Origin: Caldisericia bacterium
GTDB taxonomy: Bacteria; Caldisericota; Caldisericia; JAAYUI01
DNA: 64,000 nt
Reading direction: 5' to 3'
Assembly: GCA_017999835.1 (NCBI GenBank)
Contig: JAGNLA010000004.1
Location: 1-64,000, forward strand
Numbering within the stretch: position 1 is the stretch's first letter; each line of letters begins with the position of its first letter. Below the pieces are notes generated by a model that was not told where the DNA came from, did no database searches, and was given only the letters and a program-made list of their open reading frames with translations. Shown here piece after piece: positions 22,535-31,160 of this stretch. Made by a program: the position numbers and the translations under genes.

Positions 22535-23865
22535 TCTGTTTTTGCAGCCTCAGAAACTGGAGTAATTTTGTTCAAAGTGTCGATAATGATTTTTTGTATT
22601 CCATCGTTTGTCCAGCCGGCCATAACTAAAACCTTGCCTTTTTCGTTTTCAATGACCGAGAACAAATTGCCCATTGGCTTTTGTTGCATTATTTTTATCG
22701 GTTTCTCTGCAATAAAGTACTTCCCTGAACAACCTGCCAATGAAAGACCCTTGTTCTTTATATTGTCAAGAATCCAAGTATAAGGATTGGTAATGCCGTT
22801 CTCCCCAAAACCGATCATGCCAGAAAAACTTTGGTTCAAGACCGCTGGATCTACAGTCTTGTCAATTGAATAGACTGCCATGTAGTCAATCAGAGGCTGA
22901 GGAATTGTAAGGCCAGAGACAACTTCTCCTATGTCTTTGCCTTGCTGTTTTTTTACTGATTCATTTAACTGCGCAGGCGTCATTTCCTGCATTGTTTTTG
23001 TGCCGGCAGGATAAATCATTGCGCCGAGACCCTGAGGGATCTGGTGCATCTGCATGGTTTGGCTCGTGATGTCTATTTTCCAACCTTCAGGCTTGCCGAT
23101 GGTGACTATTTTGTTATTGTCGATATACGATTGTATGCTTTCTGGGTCTGTACTTTTTATCGATTTAAGCGCATCCAGAACTGCTTTACTGTTTTCTTCG
23201 CTGTCAAACTTTGAAGAAATGTAGATTTTAATATCTTTGGATTCAACAAATGCAATATATGACCCTTGTGTGATTCCATCTTCTTTTTTTTGCCCGAGGA
23301 TCCACCCGTATGCATCTTTGATTTTTTCTCCAACTTGTTTTGCATTGTCGTTCAGATAAGCAACGATATCCTTGTGATCAATGACATTTTGTGCTGTCAG
23401 GTACTTTTCAATGTCGTCCTTACTCACGGTATCGTGAGCAATTGCACAGATTATATTGTTTGGAGATGGTGAGGCGACCTTTGCACCACCGACATTGGTT
23501 CCATTAAACGGCTCATAGTCACCAGGTCTGAAGACATAGGTCTGGAGGGTGTTGTCTGCACCGTATGGAGCAATGTCCTCCAAGGTTGTTTCGACAATCC
23601 AGCCTTTTGGAGCATCCATTTCAAAATATCCGTCTTTCTGGGCAAAATGACCATTCACAAGTTCGCTTAGGGGTTCTTCGGTTTTATTCCCACCGCCCAG
23701 GATTGCTCCAATGGCAATGCCGGCTGCAAGCAGGACAATTGCTCCGAGAGAGAGAAACGTGTAAAGTCTCTGTCTATCTTTTTTTTGCTTCTCCATGACG
23801 GAAACTCTTGGCACTTTTTTGCCGGTGTCTGTTTTTACTACATTTCTCTTCGATTTCTTAGCCAT
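22531..23865 (-). CDS. Membrane-anchored protein of unknown function
   Basis: The 444-residue protein begins with a very basic cytoplasmic segment (MAKKSKRNVVKTDTGKKVPR) and one membrane helix (about residues 34-54, LSLGAIVLLAAGIAIGAIL). A large external part follows. It holds two similar halves, each starting with a strand plus PKGW or PEGW (FEMDAPKGWIVE; VTIGKPEGWKID), suggesting a duplicated domain of PsbP/lipoprotein type. I do not recognise the family. It sits between rtcB and hutI with 3- and 4-base junctions, so it is co-transcribed. Confidence 0.75.
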   Translation of the reverse strand: MAKKSKRNVVKTDTGKKVPRVSVMEKQKKDRQRLYTFLSLGAIVLLAAGIAIGAILGGGNKTEEPLSELVNGHFAQKDGYFEMDAPKGWIVETTLEDIAPYGADNTLQTYVFRPGDYEPFNGTNVGGAKVASPSPNNIICAIAHDTVSKDDIEKYLTAQNVIDHKDIVAYLNDNAKQVGEKIKDAYGWILGQKKEDGITQGSYIAFVESKDIKIYISSKFDSEENSKAVLDALKSIKSTDPESIQSYIDNNKIVTIGKPEGWKIDITSQTMQMHQIPQGLGAMIYPAGTKTMQEMTPAQLNESVKKQQGKDIGEVVSGLTIPQPLIDYMAVYSIDKTVDPAVLNQSFSGMIGFGENGITNPYTWILDNIKNKGLSLAGCSGKYFIAEKPIKIMQQKPMGNLFSVIENEKGKVLVMAGWTNDGIQKIIIDTLNKITPVSEAAKTE

Positions 23866-23868
23866 CTG

Positions 23869-25314
23869 CTACCCCTTGACCACGCCTAGTGGTTTCATTT
23901 TTACAATTTTTTTTGCGATACCAGCATTATGCAAGACATTGACAACAAGTTCAACATCCTTGTAAGCGCCTGGCGCTTCCTCGATGAGTGTGTCATTGCT
24001 CTTTGCTTTGAAGAAAACTCCTGATTCTCCTAGCTGTTTTGTCAAACCTGATACGGTGAACTTTTCAAAAGCTTTTGTTCGAGACAGCATTCTGCCTGCA
24101 CCATGACAAGCCGAGGCAAACACTTCTTTCCTGCCTTTGTCGGTTCCAACCATGACAAAGCTGTAACGACCCATGTCGCCAGGCACAAGAACAGGATGGC
24201 CTGTATTTATATATTGTTGTGGCAAGCCTGGCATGCCAGCCGTAAAAGCTCTCGTGGCGCCCTTTCGGTGAACCATGAGGTTTTTTCCGTTATGCGTTTC
24301 TTTTTTTGCGATGTTGTGTGCCACGTCATAAACCAGCTTTGCATCAAGCCTGGATTTTGATATGCCGATTGCGTCAAGCAGAGATTGCCTGACCCAGTGA
24401 GTGATGACCTGTCTGTTTGCCCAGGCGTAGTTTGCTGCTGCTGCCATGGCGGAAAAGTATTGCTTTCCTTCGATTGATCCAATTGGCGCGCAAGCCAGCT
24501 GCCTATCAACAAGATTAATGCCGTATTTCTTGGCGGCTTTTTGCATGACTTCTATATAATCTGTTGCAACCTGGTGACCCAGCCCTCTAGAACCGGTGTG
24601 AATCAAAACCGTGAGCTGTCCTTTAAAAAGGTTGAAAACTTTAGCAGCTTCTTCATCAAATATCTCTACCACTTCCTGAACTTCCAGGAAATGATTGCCT
24701 GCGCCAAGCGTGCCAAGCTGAGGAGCACCTCTGCTCATGGCGTCCTTTGAGATGGCTTCGTGGTCGGCGCCCACCATTGCGCCATTGTCTTCAATCAATT
24801 CGATATCTTCCGGCAAACCAAAACCTTCAGACACAGCCCATTTTGCACCTTGCTCCAAAACTTTCGGGAAATCCTGCTTGCTTATCTTGAGTTTACCTTC
24901 CGAACCAACGCCTGAAGGAATGTTTTCGAAAAGTTTGGCGACGATCTTTTGCATGAACCTTGAGGCATCTTTTGCTTCCAGGGCAGTTGAGAGCAGTCTT
25001 ACACCACAGTTGATGTCATACCCGACACCACCGGGGGAGATGACTCCATCGTTGGCATCAAAAGCAGCCACGCCGCCTATAGGGAATCCATAGCCCCAGT
25101 GAATGTCTGGCATGGCAAACGAAGCATCAACTATCCCAGGAAGAGTGGCGACGTTTGCAACCTGTTCGAGAGCGTTGTCTGAAAACAGCGACTCTTCCAT
25201 ATCTTTGGATGCAAATACCAAACCCGGCACTTTCATGCCGGGTTTGTATGATTTTGGTATCTCTATTAAATTGTCGTCCAACCTGGTGGTCGAATCGATC
25301 CATTTAACTGACAT
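23869..25314 (-). CDS. rtcB: RNA-splicing ligase RtcB
   Basis: RtcB joins RNA 2',3'-cyclic phosphate or 3'-phosphate ends to 5'-OH ends using GTP and Mn. The 481-residue protein has the family motifs GGVGYDINCGVRLL, GTLGAGNHFLEVQ, HTGSRGLGHQV and HRKGATRAF with the histidine that takes GMP. No archease or RtcA gene is adjacent. It sits one base from the bactofilin gene. Confidence 0.96.
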   Translation of the reverse strand: MSVKWIDSTTRLDDNLIEIPKSYKPGMKVPGLVFASKDMEESLFSDNALEQVANVATLPGIVDASFAMPDIHWGYGFPIGGVAAFDANDGVISPGGVGYDINCGVRLLSTALEAKDASRFMQKIVAKLFENIPSGVGSEGKLKISKQDFPKVLEQGAKWAVSEGFGLPEDIELIEDNGAMVGADHEAISKDAMSRGAPQLGTLGAGNHFLEVQEVVEIFDEEAAKVFNLFKGQLTVLIHTGSRGLGHQVATDYIEVMQKAAKKYGINLVDRQLACAPIGSIEGKQYFSAMAAAANYAWANRQVITHWVRQSLLDAIGISKSRLDAKLVYDVAHNIAKKETHNGKNLMVHRKGATRAFTAGMPGLPQQYINTGHPVLVPGDMGRYSFVMVGTDKGRKEVFASACHGAGRMLSRTKAFEKFTVSGLTKQLGESGVFFKAKSNDTLIEEAPGAYKDVELVVNVLHNAGIAKKIVKMKPLGVVKG

Positions 25315-25315
25315 T

Positions 25316-25681
25316 CTATTTGCTTGTTTTTGCGTTTAAATTGCTCTTGCCTGAGAAGGTTACGTTTTCTTCAAGCCTGAACCTTGAAGTTTCGAGTTCG
25401 ATGTCACCGATGAGCTTTGAACCCTCAAGCAATTCAATGACTTCTTTGCAGTAAAGGTTGCCTTCTATGAATCCGAGGTTTGTCACGGAGCGCATTTTGA
25501 TGTCGCCTTTGATGTGGCCGGATTTGCCAATAATCAGATGACCTTCACCCGAGACGTCGCCTTCAAGCGAACCATCGATGCGAAGTATGCCGTTGCAGAT
25601 GACAGAACCGACGATGCGGACTGTTGAGGCGATGTAGGATTCTGACCTGTCACGAAGGTCTGTCGGTGTTTTTCCAAACAT
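25316..25681 (-). CDS. Bactofilin-type polymer-forming protein
   Basis: The 121-residue protein is a bactofilin (DUF583) beta-helix. It has the typical RIVGSVICNGILRIDGSLEGDV stretch and regularly spaced turns (GHIKGDI, GFIEGNLYCKEVIELLEGSKLIGDI). Bactofilins polymerise without nucleotide and often position cell-wall hydrolases. Here it lies directly after two M23 peptidase genes, the classic bactofilin/M23 partnership. The Shine-Dalgarno site AGGAGAT is clear. Confidence 0.92.
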   Translation of the reverse strand: MFGKTPTDLRDRSESYIASTVRIVGSVICNGILRIDGSLEGDVSGEGHLIIGKSGHIKGDIKMRSVTNLGFIEGNLYCKEVIELLEGSKLIGDIELETSRFRLEENVTFSGKSNLNAKTSK

Positions 25682-25693
25682 TTAGCTTATCTC

Positions 25694-26635
25694 CTAGAAC
25701 GGGAATTTTTCTGGATCGACTGACTTGCCGTTTATCCTGATTTCATAGTGAACGTGTGGGCAGTCTGCGTTGCCAGTTGCGCCCATAAGCGCAATAACCT
25801 GTCCAACCTTAACCGTTTCACCGACTTTTACAAGGATCTGTTCGCAATGACCGTATCTGGTGACAATGCCGCCACCGTGGTCAACGTCGACGCAGTTGCC
25901 ATATCCACCACTCCAGTCGGCAAGGGTGACTTTGCCAGATGCAGTTGCGTGGATTGGTGTACCTGTTGTGTTAATGATGTCCACACCTTCATGGAATGAA
26001 TTTGTCCACTCTCTCCAGCCCCACGGGGATGTGAGACGACCTTTTGACGGCCAGCCTGAAGGGGTGTGTTCGATGATTTTTTTCGTTTCTTCCGAGTTCA
26101 GTTTGAGCCTGTTGAGATTCCTTGCCCATTCATTCTCGTTTTCAAATATTTTTTTGCCTTCTTTTTCAATTGTGGAGTATGCCTCTGGCATGTCGTTGGA
26201 TGCTGGTTTTGGAACAGGTTCATAATCAAGATTGTTTTCCTTGAGGAGGGTCGCCCAGGATTGATCCTGAGACACAACACCGATGGACTGCTTGACTTCC
26301 TTGTCGATGCCACCAGCATAGTCGATGAACTGCTCAATTACGGCATACTGATTTTCAATTTTTGTGAGTTTGTTGTTTAGAATGTGAAGATTTTCCCTTT
26401 GAAGGTCGACAAGCCTTCTGTTTGTGCCTTGTCTGAGTGTTTCGATGTTTGACTCAGCCTGGGCATACTTATTGGCATAAAAACCGAGGACGGATATACT
26501 GAAAACTGCGACTATGACAAGACCGTACACCACCGCAAGCGGTATTCTCAGAATTCTGACAGGTGAATCATAATGAGGAACGACCATCATCGTCAGATCC
26601 CTTGATACACTCTTAGGCTTTAAAAGCATTGGCAC
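25694..26635 (-). CDS. M23-family peptidase, membrane-anchored
   Basis: The 313-residue protein has an N-terminal membrane helix (LAVVYGLVIVAVFSISVLGF), a coiled-coil stalk and a C-terminal peptidase M23/LytM domain (about 190-313). The metal and catalytic motifs are HEGVDIINTTGTPIHA and CPHVHYEIRINGK. The domain cuts peptidoglycan cross-links outside the membrane. CGGAGGTG precedes the start. It lies 12 bases from the bactofilin gene; together they probably act in cell shape. Confidence 0.92.
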   Translation of the reverse strand: MPMLLKPKSVSRDLTMMVVPHYDSPVRILRIPLAVVYGLVIVAVFSISVLGFYANKYAQAESNIETLRQGTNRRLVDLQRENLHILNNKLTKIENQYAVIEQFIDYAGGIDKEVKQSIGVVSQDQSWATLLKENNLDYEPVPKPASNDMPEAYSTIEKEGKKIFENENEWARNLNRLKLNSEETKKIIEHTPSGWPSKGRLTSPWGWREWTNSFHEGVDIINTTGTPIHATASGKVTLADWSGGYGNCVDVDHGGGIVTRYGHCEQILVKVGETVKVGQVIALMGATGNADCPHVHYEIRINGKSVDPEKFPF

Positions 26636-26664
26636 CTCCGTAACAAATTACACTCAGTATACAT

Positions 26665-27831
26665 TCATGGAACATCTTGCTTTTTTTCTCCAACGTTTTT
26701 TGAATCTTTCAAAGTATTAGTGGGATTTACTAGATCTTTTGAATTGCTAGAATCTTTGTTGTTTGAGTCTTGAGAATTTTTTTCATCACTGGAATCTTTA
26801 TCTGATTCTTTCAAAACAGTCAGGTCATCACCCTTGATTCCATGGTTGATTGCGTTTCTGATGTACTGGCCGGCATCCCAGAATTCGCCGTCGATTAGCA
26901 ATTCAAAATGGATGTGAGGATCGGTGGAATAACCGGTTGAACCCATGTAAGCAATGACTTGCCCACGTTTTACCCAGTCACCTTCTTTTACAAGGTTTTC
27001 GGCGTTGTGGGCATAGCGTGTTCTTATTCCTCCAGAATCATGTCTGTGAAGAATTTCGACTATGTTGCCATATCCACCATGCCATCTCGACATGGTTACA
27101 AGCCCATCGGCCACAGCATACACCGGTTCACCGAGATCGCCATCGACATCAATGCCTGTGTGGAACTCGGCCATGCCGTTTATTGGGTTGATTCTATTAC
27201 CAAAGCCGGGGGTGAGGTCACGTTTGCCTGGTTTGCCTGGACGTTCGAATTTATATGGATCTGGGATAGGCCATCTGTTTGGTGTGTGGTTCTGGAACCA
27301 GAGGGTGTTGTCAGATTGTCTGGCATCCTCGGCTACCATGTTAAAGGTTTTGTCGGCCTGATCTATGATTTCTTTCATCTGAAGCCCGAGGCTCTTTACC
27401 TGGTTTTGTGGATCAATTGTAGCTGCAAAACCAGCAGACTGGATTGTTTCGTTAAGGTCGTCAAAAGTGAGTGCGTTTGGTGGTAGCTGGAGTTTTTGCT
27501 TTATCTCGCCAGTTCTTTTTTCGAGTACTTTTGAGACATCGATCATGGGTTGGATGTATTCCTCGCTACGTCTGATTTCAGCGCGGGTCATTGCGACCTG
27601 TTGCTCGAGAACCTGGGAGAAATGGGTGGTCCCACCGGCAACAAGGAGATTGTATTCACTCATTCTGGAGGGGTAGAGGACGAAGAAGAAATTGAACAGG
27701 AGACACAGACAAACAGTAAGCGCCACCGAAGCGACATAGAGAATTGACCAATTAATCGGGACAGAGAAGGAACTCTTCCTGCCCGGAAGGATGATCACAC
27801 CCATAGATTTTGTTTGTGCCTTATTCTTCAT
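26665..27831 (-). CDS. M23-family peptidase, membrane-anchored, with polar C-terminal tail
   Basis: A second membrane-anchored LytM-type protein, 388 residues from ATG 27831. It has one membrane helix (about 30-52), a coiled-coil region, an M23 domain with HTGIDVDGDLGEPVYA and DPHIHFELLIDG, and an Asp/Ser/Asn/Lys-rich disordered tail of about 45 residues. An open frame runs further upstream to 27900 but with no better ribosome site. It is the first gene of the shape/rtcB/hut operon. Confidence 0.88.
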   Translation of the reverse strand: MKNKAQTKSMGVIILPGRKSSFSVPINWSILYVASVALTVCLCLLFNFFFVLYPSRMSEYNLLVAGGTTHFSQVLEQQVAMTRAEIRRSEEYIQPMIDVSKVLEKRTGEIKQKLQLPPNALTFDDLNETIQSAGFAATIDPQNQVKSLGLQMKEIIDQADKTFNMVAEDARQSDNTLWFQNHTPNRWPIPDPYKFERPGKPGKRDLTPGFGNRINPINGMAEFHTGIDVDGDLGEPVYAVADGLVTMSRWHGGYGNIVEILHRHDSGGIRTRYAHNAENLVKEGDWVKRGQVIAYMGSTGYSTDPHIHFELLIDGEFWDAGQYIRNAINHGIKGDDLTVLKESDKDSSDEKNSQDSNNKDSSNSKDLVNPTNTLKDSKNVGEKKQDVP

Positions 27832-28265
27832 TGGCAAACCTGTTAAATACTCCGTCTCTCCGCATACAAATGCGGAACCAAATAAATTGTCAACGGACAC
27901 AGTATATTTTGACGTAGTTTACCAGTCAAGTTTTGAGATTAACTGCGTGCAGAAAGGTTACAGCTCAAAGTTAAGGTTTTGACTTGTTTGATATGAAAAT
28001 GGGCTTTTTGGGAATATTCAACACACCTTCATTTTCGGTTTATTTTTGCTCAATATTCAAATGTTCATTATGAATAGATAAAATTATACGTATCATATTT
28101 TCGGTGATGTAAATCAGTTTTTTTGATCATTCGATCGGAAATCATCAATATTCCTCTCAACATCAAGATTTATGGCATCCCATACCTTCAAAAAAATAAA
28201 AATGACAGGCAAGATGCCCATTATTTTTGATAGATGCTCTCTTTCTCAAAAGAATTTAAGATCAG
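27832..28265. other. AT-rich intergenic stretch with one inverted repeat
   Basis: This stretch separates the M23 operon from the XRE gene, both on the minus strand. TCCGCA (27859-27864) and TGCGGA (27871-27876) form a perfect 6-bp inverted repeat with a 6-nt spacer, close to the likely operon promoter. A TTGACA reads on the minus strand at 27893-27888. I see nothing else in the rest. Confidence 0.4.
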
Positions 28266-28610
28266 TCAGTCAGAAAGGCCTTTACTGATGAACCTTTCTT
28301 CTTTCTTGTACACCATGTCAATGAAATCCAGGATTTCCTGCTTGCCTGCCTGTGAAATCTGGCTGGTCAGCCTGACACTGAGCTTCAAGCTTTCGATGGT
28401 GAAAATTTCATCATCAAAAAGATTTGACAAGCTCACGCCAAAGAAATGCGCAAGTTTCTTAAGAGTGACCATTGACGGATTCAGTTTGCCAGTTTCAAAT
28501 TCCGAGAGGTTTGATTGTGGAATTCCGGTACCCCTTGCGACATCGATTTGTGTGTACTTGAGCTTTTGTCTTAATTCCCTTATTCTGTCCCCAATGCTTT
28601 GCTCTTCCAT
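28266..28610 (-). CDS. XRE-family helix-turn-helix regulator
   Basis: The 114-residue protein starts with an XRE/Cro HTH (residues 5-60: IGDRIRELRQKLKYTQIDVA, then GIPQSNLSEFETGKLNPSM, then LAHFFGVSLSNLF). A short helical tail may dimerise it. The start MEEQS at 28610 lacks a Shine-Dalgarno site but lies 7 nt after a TATATA box. It is divergent from, and overlaps by 17 bases, the neighbouring endonuclease-Q-like gene, so it may repress that gene or itself. Confidence 0.88.
   Translation of the reverse strand: MEEQSIGDRIRELRQKLKYTQIDVARGTGIPQSNLSEFETGKLNPSMVTLKKLAHFFGVSLSNLFDDEIFTIESLKLSVRLTSQISQAGKQEILDFIDMVYKKEERFISKGLSD
28558..28586 (+). promoter_or_regulatory. Candidate promoter of the endonuclease-Q-like gene, inside the XRE gene
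   Basis: TTGAGC (28558-28563), 17 bp, TATTCT (28581-28586). The in-frame ATG 28594 begins 7 nt after the -10 box, predicting a leaderless transcript that starts within the opposite-strand XRE coding sequence. Confidence 0.4.
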
Positions 28611-29733
28611 ACAAAAATATATAACATGCAAAAGTAAATTTTCAATAGCAGACCTGCATATTCATAGCAAATACGCCATATCAACGTCCAAGGACTGTAC
28701 GCCAGAAAACCTCATTGAATGGATGAAAATAAAAGGTCTTGACGTCATTGGCACTGGAGATTTCTTCCACAAACAATGGCAAGAAGAAATCGTGCCTTTT
28801 GTCGATAACACAAAAGTCGTACCAACAACCGAAGTTTCCCTGCATTTTAACCATCTGGGCAAAAAGATTGCCATTCATCTCGGGTTGATTTTTTCCAGTA
28901 TCGAATCAGGAATTGATATAGGCCACATGTTCTCTTCATTTGCTCCTGTTGAAAGAATCGCCCGACCTGACATTTTCTGTAACCCTCATGAATTTTGTCA
29001 GAGAATTTACGAAATAGATGAAAATTGTGCAATCATTCCCGCGCACATCTTTACGCCGTATTTTGGCGGTCTTGGCGCACGCGGCATGGTCGACATGTCC
29101 ATCTTCGACAATTACATCAAGGCCGTCGAAACAGGCATCTCGGCTGATATTGAAATGTGCTCGTCGGTCAAGGCACTTGAAAAGTTCAGTTACGTCAGCT
29201 TCTCTGATGCCCACAGCCTCCCATCGCTTGGCAGGGAGGCAACAGTTATCAACGTTGGCGATGTCTCAAAAGAGATTCTCAACCCCAAACTGACCATAGA
29301 GTGTTACCCCGAGCTTGGCAAATACCACAACACCGGCCACCGGAAGTGCGGCTATTCAAGAGAAAACGATGACGGAACGTTGACTTGTCCTGTATGCAAA
29401 GGCAAGATGACCAGAGGCGTTTCTGAAAGACTTTCGTCACTTGAAAGAACCGCAAAAACCCTTCCAAAATCGATAAAAATAGTACCACTGCTTGACATCC
29501 TCAGGTGTACCCAGGAAACGAAAGGCAAGACAGCAAAACAGGGGAGAATCTATCTTGAGGCCACTGAGAAAATCGGCAACGAATACCACATTTTGCTTTC
29601 TGCCGACCAAAACAGTCTAGCTCAGGTTTTTGACGACAAAACTGTCGAGACGATCCTTGATTTGCGCTCGGGGAGAGCTCGAATCATCCCGGGATTTGAC
29701 GGCCAGTACGGAAGATTTGCATTACCCAGTTGA
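28594..29733 (+). CDS. PHP-domain protein of the endonuclease Q type
   Basis: The protein has an N-terminal PHP phosphoesterase domain (IADLHIHSKYAISTS, then VIGTGDFFH, PAHIFTPYFG, SFSDAHSLPSLGRE supplying metal-binding His/Asp). A small zinc-binding segment follows (HRKCGYSREN...TCPVCKGKM), then a C-terminal region, as in endonuclease Q. Archaeal and some bacterial EndoQ enzymes cut DNA 5' of deaminated bases. The start is uncertain: the only in-frame ATG is 28594, inside the divergent XRE gene, with no ribosome site. A promoter ending 7 nt before it supports that choice and gives 379 residues. Confidence 0.78.
   Translation: MLCSSIQKYITCKSKFSIADLHIHSKYAISTSKDCTPENLIEWMKIKGLDVIGTGDFFHKQWQEEIVPFVDNTKVVPTTEVSLHFNHLGKKIAIHLGLIFSSIESGIDIGHMFSSFAPVERIARPDIFCNPHEFCQRIYEIDENCAIIPAHIFTPYFGGLGARGMVDMSIFDNYIKAVETGISADIEMCSSVKALEKFSYVSFSDAHSLPSLGREATVINVGDVSKEILNPKLTIECYPELGKYHNTGHRKCGYSRENDDGTLTCPVCKGKMTRGVSERLSSLERTAKTLPKSIKIVPLLDILRCTQETKGKTAKQGRIYLEATEKIGNEYHILLSADQNSLAQVFDDKTVETILDLRSGRARIIPGFDGQYGRFALPS
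28618..28645 (-). promoter_or_regulatory. Candidate promoter of the XRE gene, probably leaderless
   Basis: On the minus strand, TTGAAA (28645-28640), 16 bp, TATATA (28623-28618). The XRE start codon at 28610 follows after 7 nt. Confidence 0.45.
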
Positions 29734-29797
29734 AATAATGTTCGGGAATTGTGCAGAATTTCCCTAGAATCATCGTCGTTATTATCCATCTGATATG

Positions 29798-29825
29798 TTG
29801 ACACGAGGGAGTAAATAAATATACA
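29798..29825 (+). promoter_or_regulatory. Promoter of the exported propeller gene
   Basis: TTGACA (29798-29803), a 16-bp spacer and TATACA (29820-29825). The gene starts at 29864 with a strong TTGGAGGTG site, so this one has an ordinary leader. Confidence 0.6.
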
Positions 29826-29863
29826 CAGGTATCTATCTGATATTTTTTCTTTGGAGGTGTTTG

Positions 29864-31096
29864 ATGAAACACGTATCAGTAATAGCAGCAATTATGGCAA
29901 TCATGCTTGCCTTCTCCCCTGTTCAGGCCATCACAAGCGAAGGCACAACGATCGCCCAGAACCTAACATCAGTCAGCACAATTGTCTCTCCTGACGGACA
30001 AAACATTGTTTACATGACATCCAGAAACACTGATGAGGCAACAATCCCAATGATAAGCGTTTTCAACGTAAACAGCGGGAACACGAAAAGCCTTGATTAC
30101 GCAAACCCCATCAACTTGGGGATGGACATGACATACGCAGCCTCAAAAAAGTTCTTCACCTTTGTTGGCTATGATTTTGAAAACTCAGCACCATGCACGC
30201 TCAACTTCGTCCCCTTTGACTCGATGGCAGTGAACAAGGTGCCAAATGTCAAAGGAAACATTATTAAGATTTGCGCAACAGGAAGCTTCATTGTCTGGCT
30301 TGAAAATGGCGTCTCCAACAAATGTTCAATAATGGCAAAAGACACGGACAACACCGCCGATCCTTTCCTCGTTGCCTCGCTTGACGTATCGTCAATTTCT
30401 TCAATATCGCTCTATGCTTTCGAAAACAGCAACAAAAACTATGTGCTGTTTGATGACAAAACCGACAACAAATCTGCAATCTGCCTGTTCAGCCTTAACG
30501 ACAAATCGCTGACCAAGCTTGCCGATTCAGAGTTTGTCGAATCAAACCCACGCTACCAGGCTGGCAAGGTTTTCTACACAAAAAGCACAAGCGTAGATCC
30601 AAATTATTTTGAAACCAGCAGCGCAGGTGGAACTATCGAATGTGTTACACTTGATGGACAGGATTTAAAAACAGTCTTCACCTTTGACAAGGCAACCATG
30701 CCAAACCTCATATCAAACATCAAAAACCCAACCAATTTCTTTTTTACCCTGACAAACAAAAATGAAAACATTACGACTGTCAAAAAATACGACATCGCTG
30801 CTGACTCCGCCTTCGATGCATTCAAGACTGAGTCAGGTGATTATATTTGGATCACACCAGAGTCGTGCTTTAGCAACAACATTGTTTATTCGAACATGTC
30901 CATGCGCAACGAATCGAAGCTCTATGTCTACGATTTCATCAATGCAAAACTGAGCGCAATCTCCGAATCCAGCGACATAAAGATCTTCTCCGGTATCGTC
31001 GGCGGTAAAATCGCCTATGTATCAATCGAGCTTACTGGCACAAACCCAAGAGAACGTGCTGTAACCGCAATAAAGCTCATCCTTTCAACCATCTGA
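29864..31096 (+). CDS. Exported TolB/WD40-like beta-propeller protein
   Basis: The 410-residue protein has a signal peptide (HVSVIAAIMAIMLAFSPVQA). Repeated blades of the TolB/DPP6-like kind follow (ISVFNVNSGNTKSLD; AICLFSLNDKSLTKLADSEF; KLYVYDFINAKLSAISES). It resembles periplasmic or surface propellers of unknown partner. Start ATG 29864 follows GGAGGTG; a TTG at 29861 is in frame but less likely. It is a single transcription unit ended by the terminator at 31113. Confidence 0.8.
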   Translation: MKHVSVIAAIMAIMLAFSPVQAITSEGTTIAQNLTSVSTIVSPDGQNIVYMTSRNTDEATIPMISVFNVNSGNTKSLDYANPINLGMDMTYAASKKFFTFVGYDFENSAPCTLNFVPFDSMAVNKVPNVKGNIIKICATGSFIVWLENGVSNKCSIMAKDTDNTADPFLVASLDVSSISSISLYAFENSNKNYVLFDDKTDNKSAICLFSLNDKSLTKLADSEFVESNPRYQAGKVFYTKSTSVDPNYFETSSAGGTIECVTLDGQDLKTVFTFDKATMPNLISNIKNPTNFFFTLTNKNENITTVKKYDIAADSAFDAFKTESGDYIWITPESCFSNNIVYSNMSMRNESKLYVYDFINAKLSAISESSDIKIFSGIVGGKIAYVSIELTGTNPRERAVTAIKLILSTI

Positions 31097-31112
31097 ACTA
31101 ACACCGATATTT

Positions 31113-31143
31113 AAAAAGCCAGGCTTTTGAGCCTGGCTTTTTT
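31113..31143. terminator. Bidirectional terminator between the propeller gene and gyrA
   Basis: AAAAAGCCAGGC and GCCTGGCTTTTT make a 12-bp stem around loop TTTTGA, with T runs on both strands. It serves the plus-strand propeller gene and the minus-strand gyrBA operon. Confidence 0.92.
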
Positions 31144-31160
31144 ATTTGATTCGATTATTT

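Noticed and set aside
28234-28593. Long in-frame extension upstream of the endonuclease-Q-like gene
   Set aside because: It is antisense to the XRE gene; the family starts just before the IADLHIH motif, and the promoter spacing supports ATG 28594.
29744-29776. GGGAA/TTCCC inverted repeat after the endonuclease-Q-like gene as a terminator
   Set aside because: The arms pair imperfectly and no T run follows.
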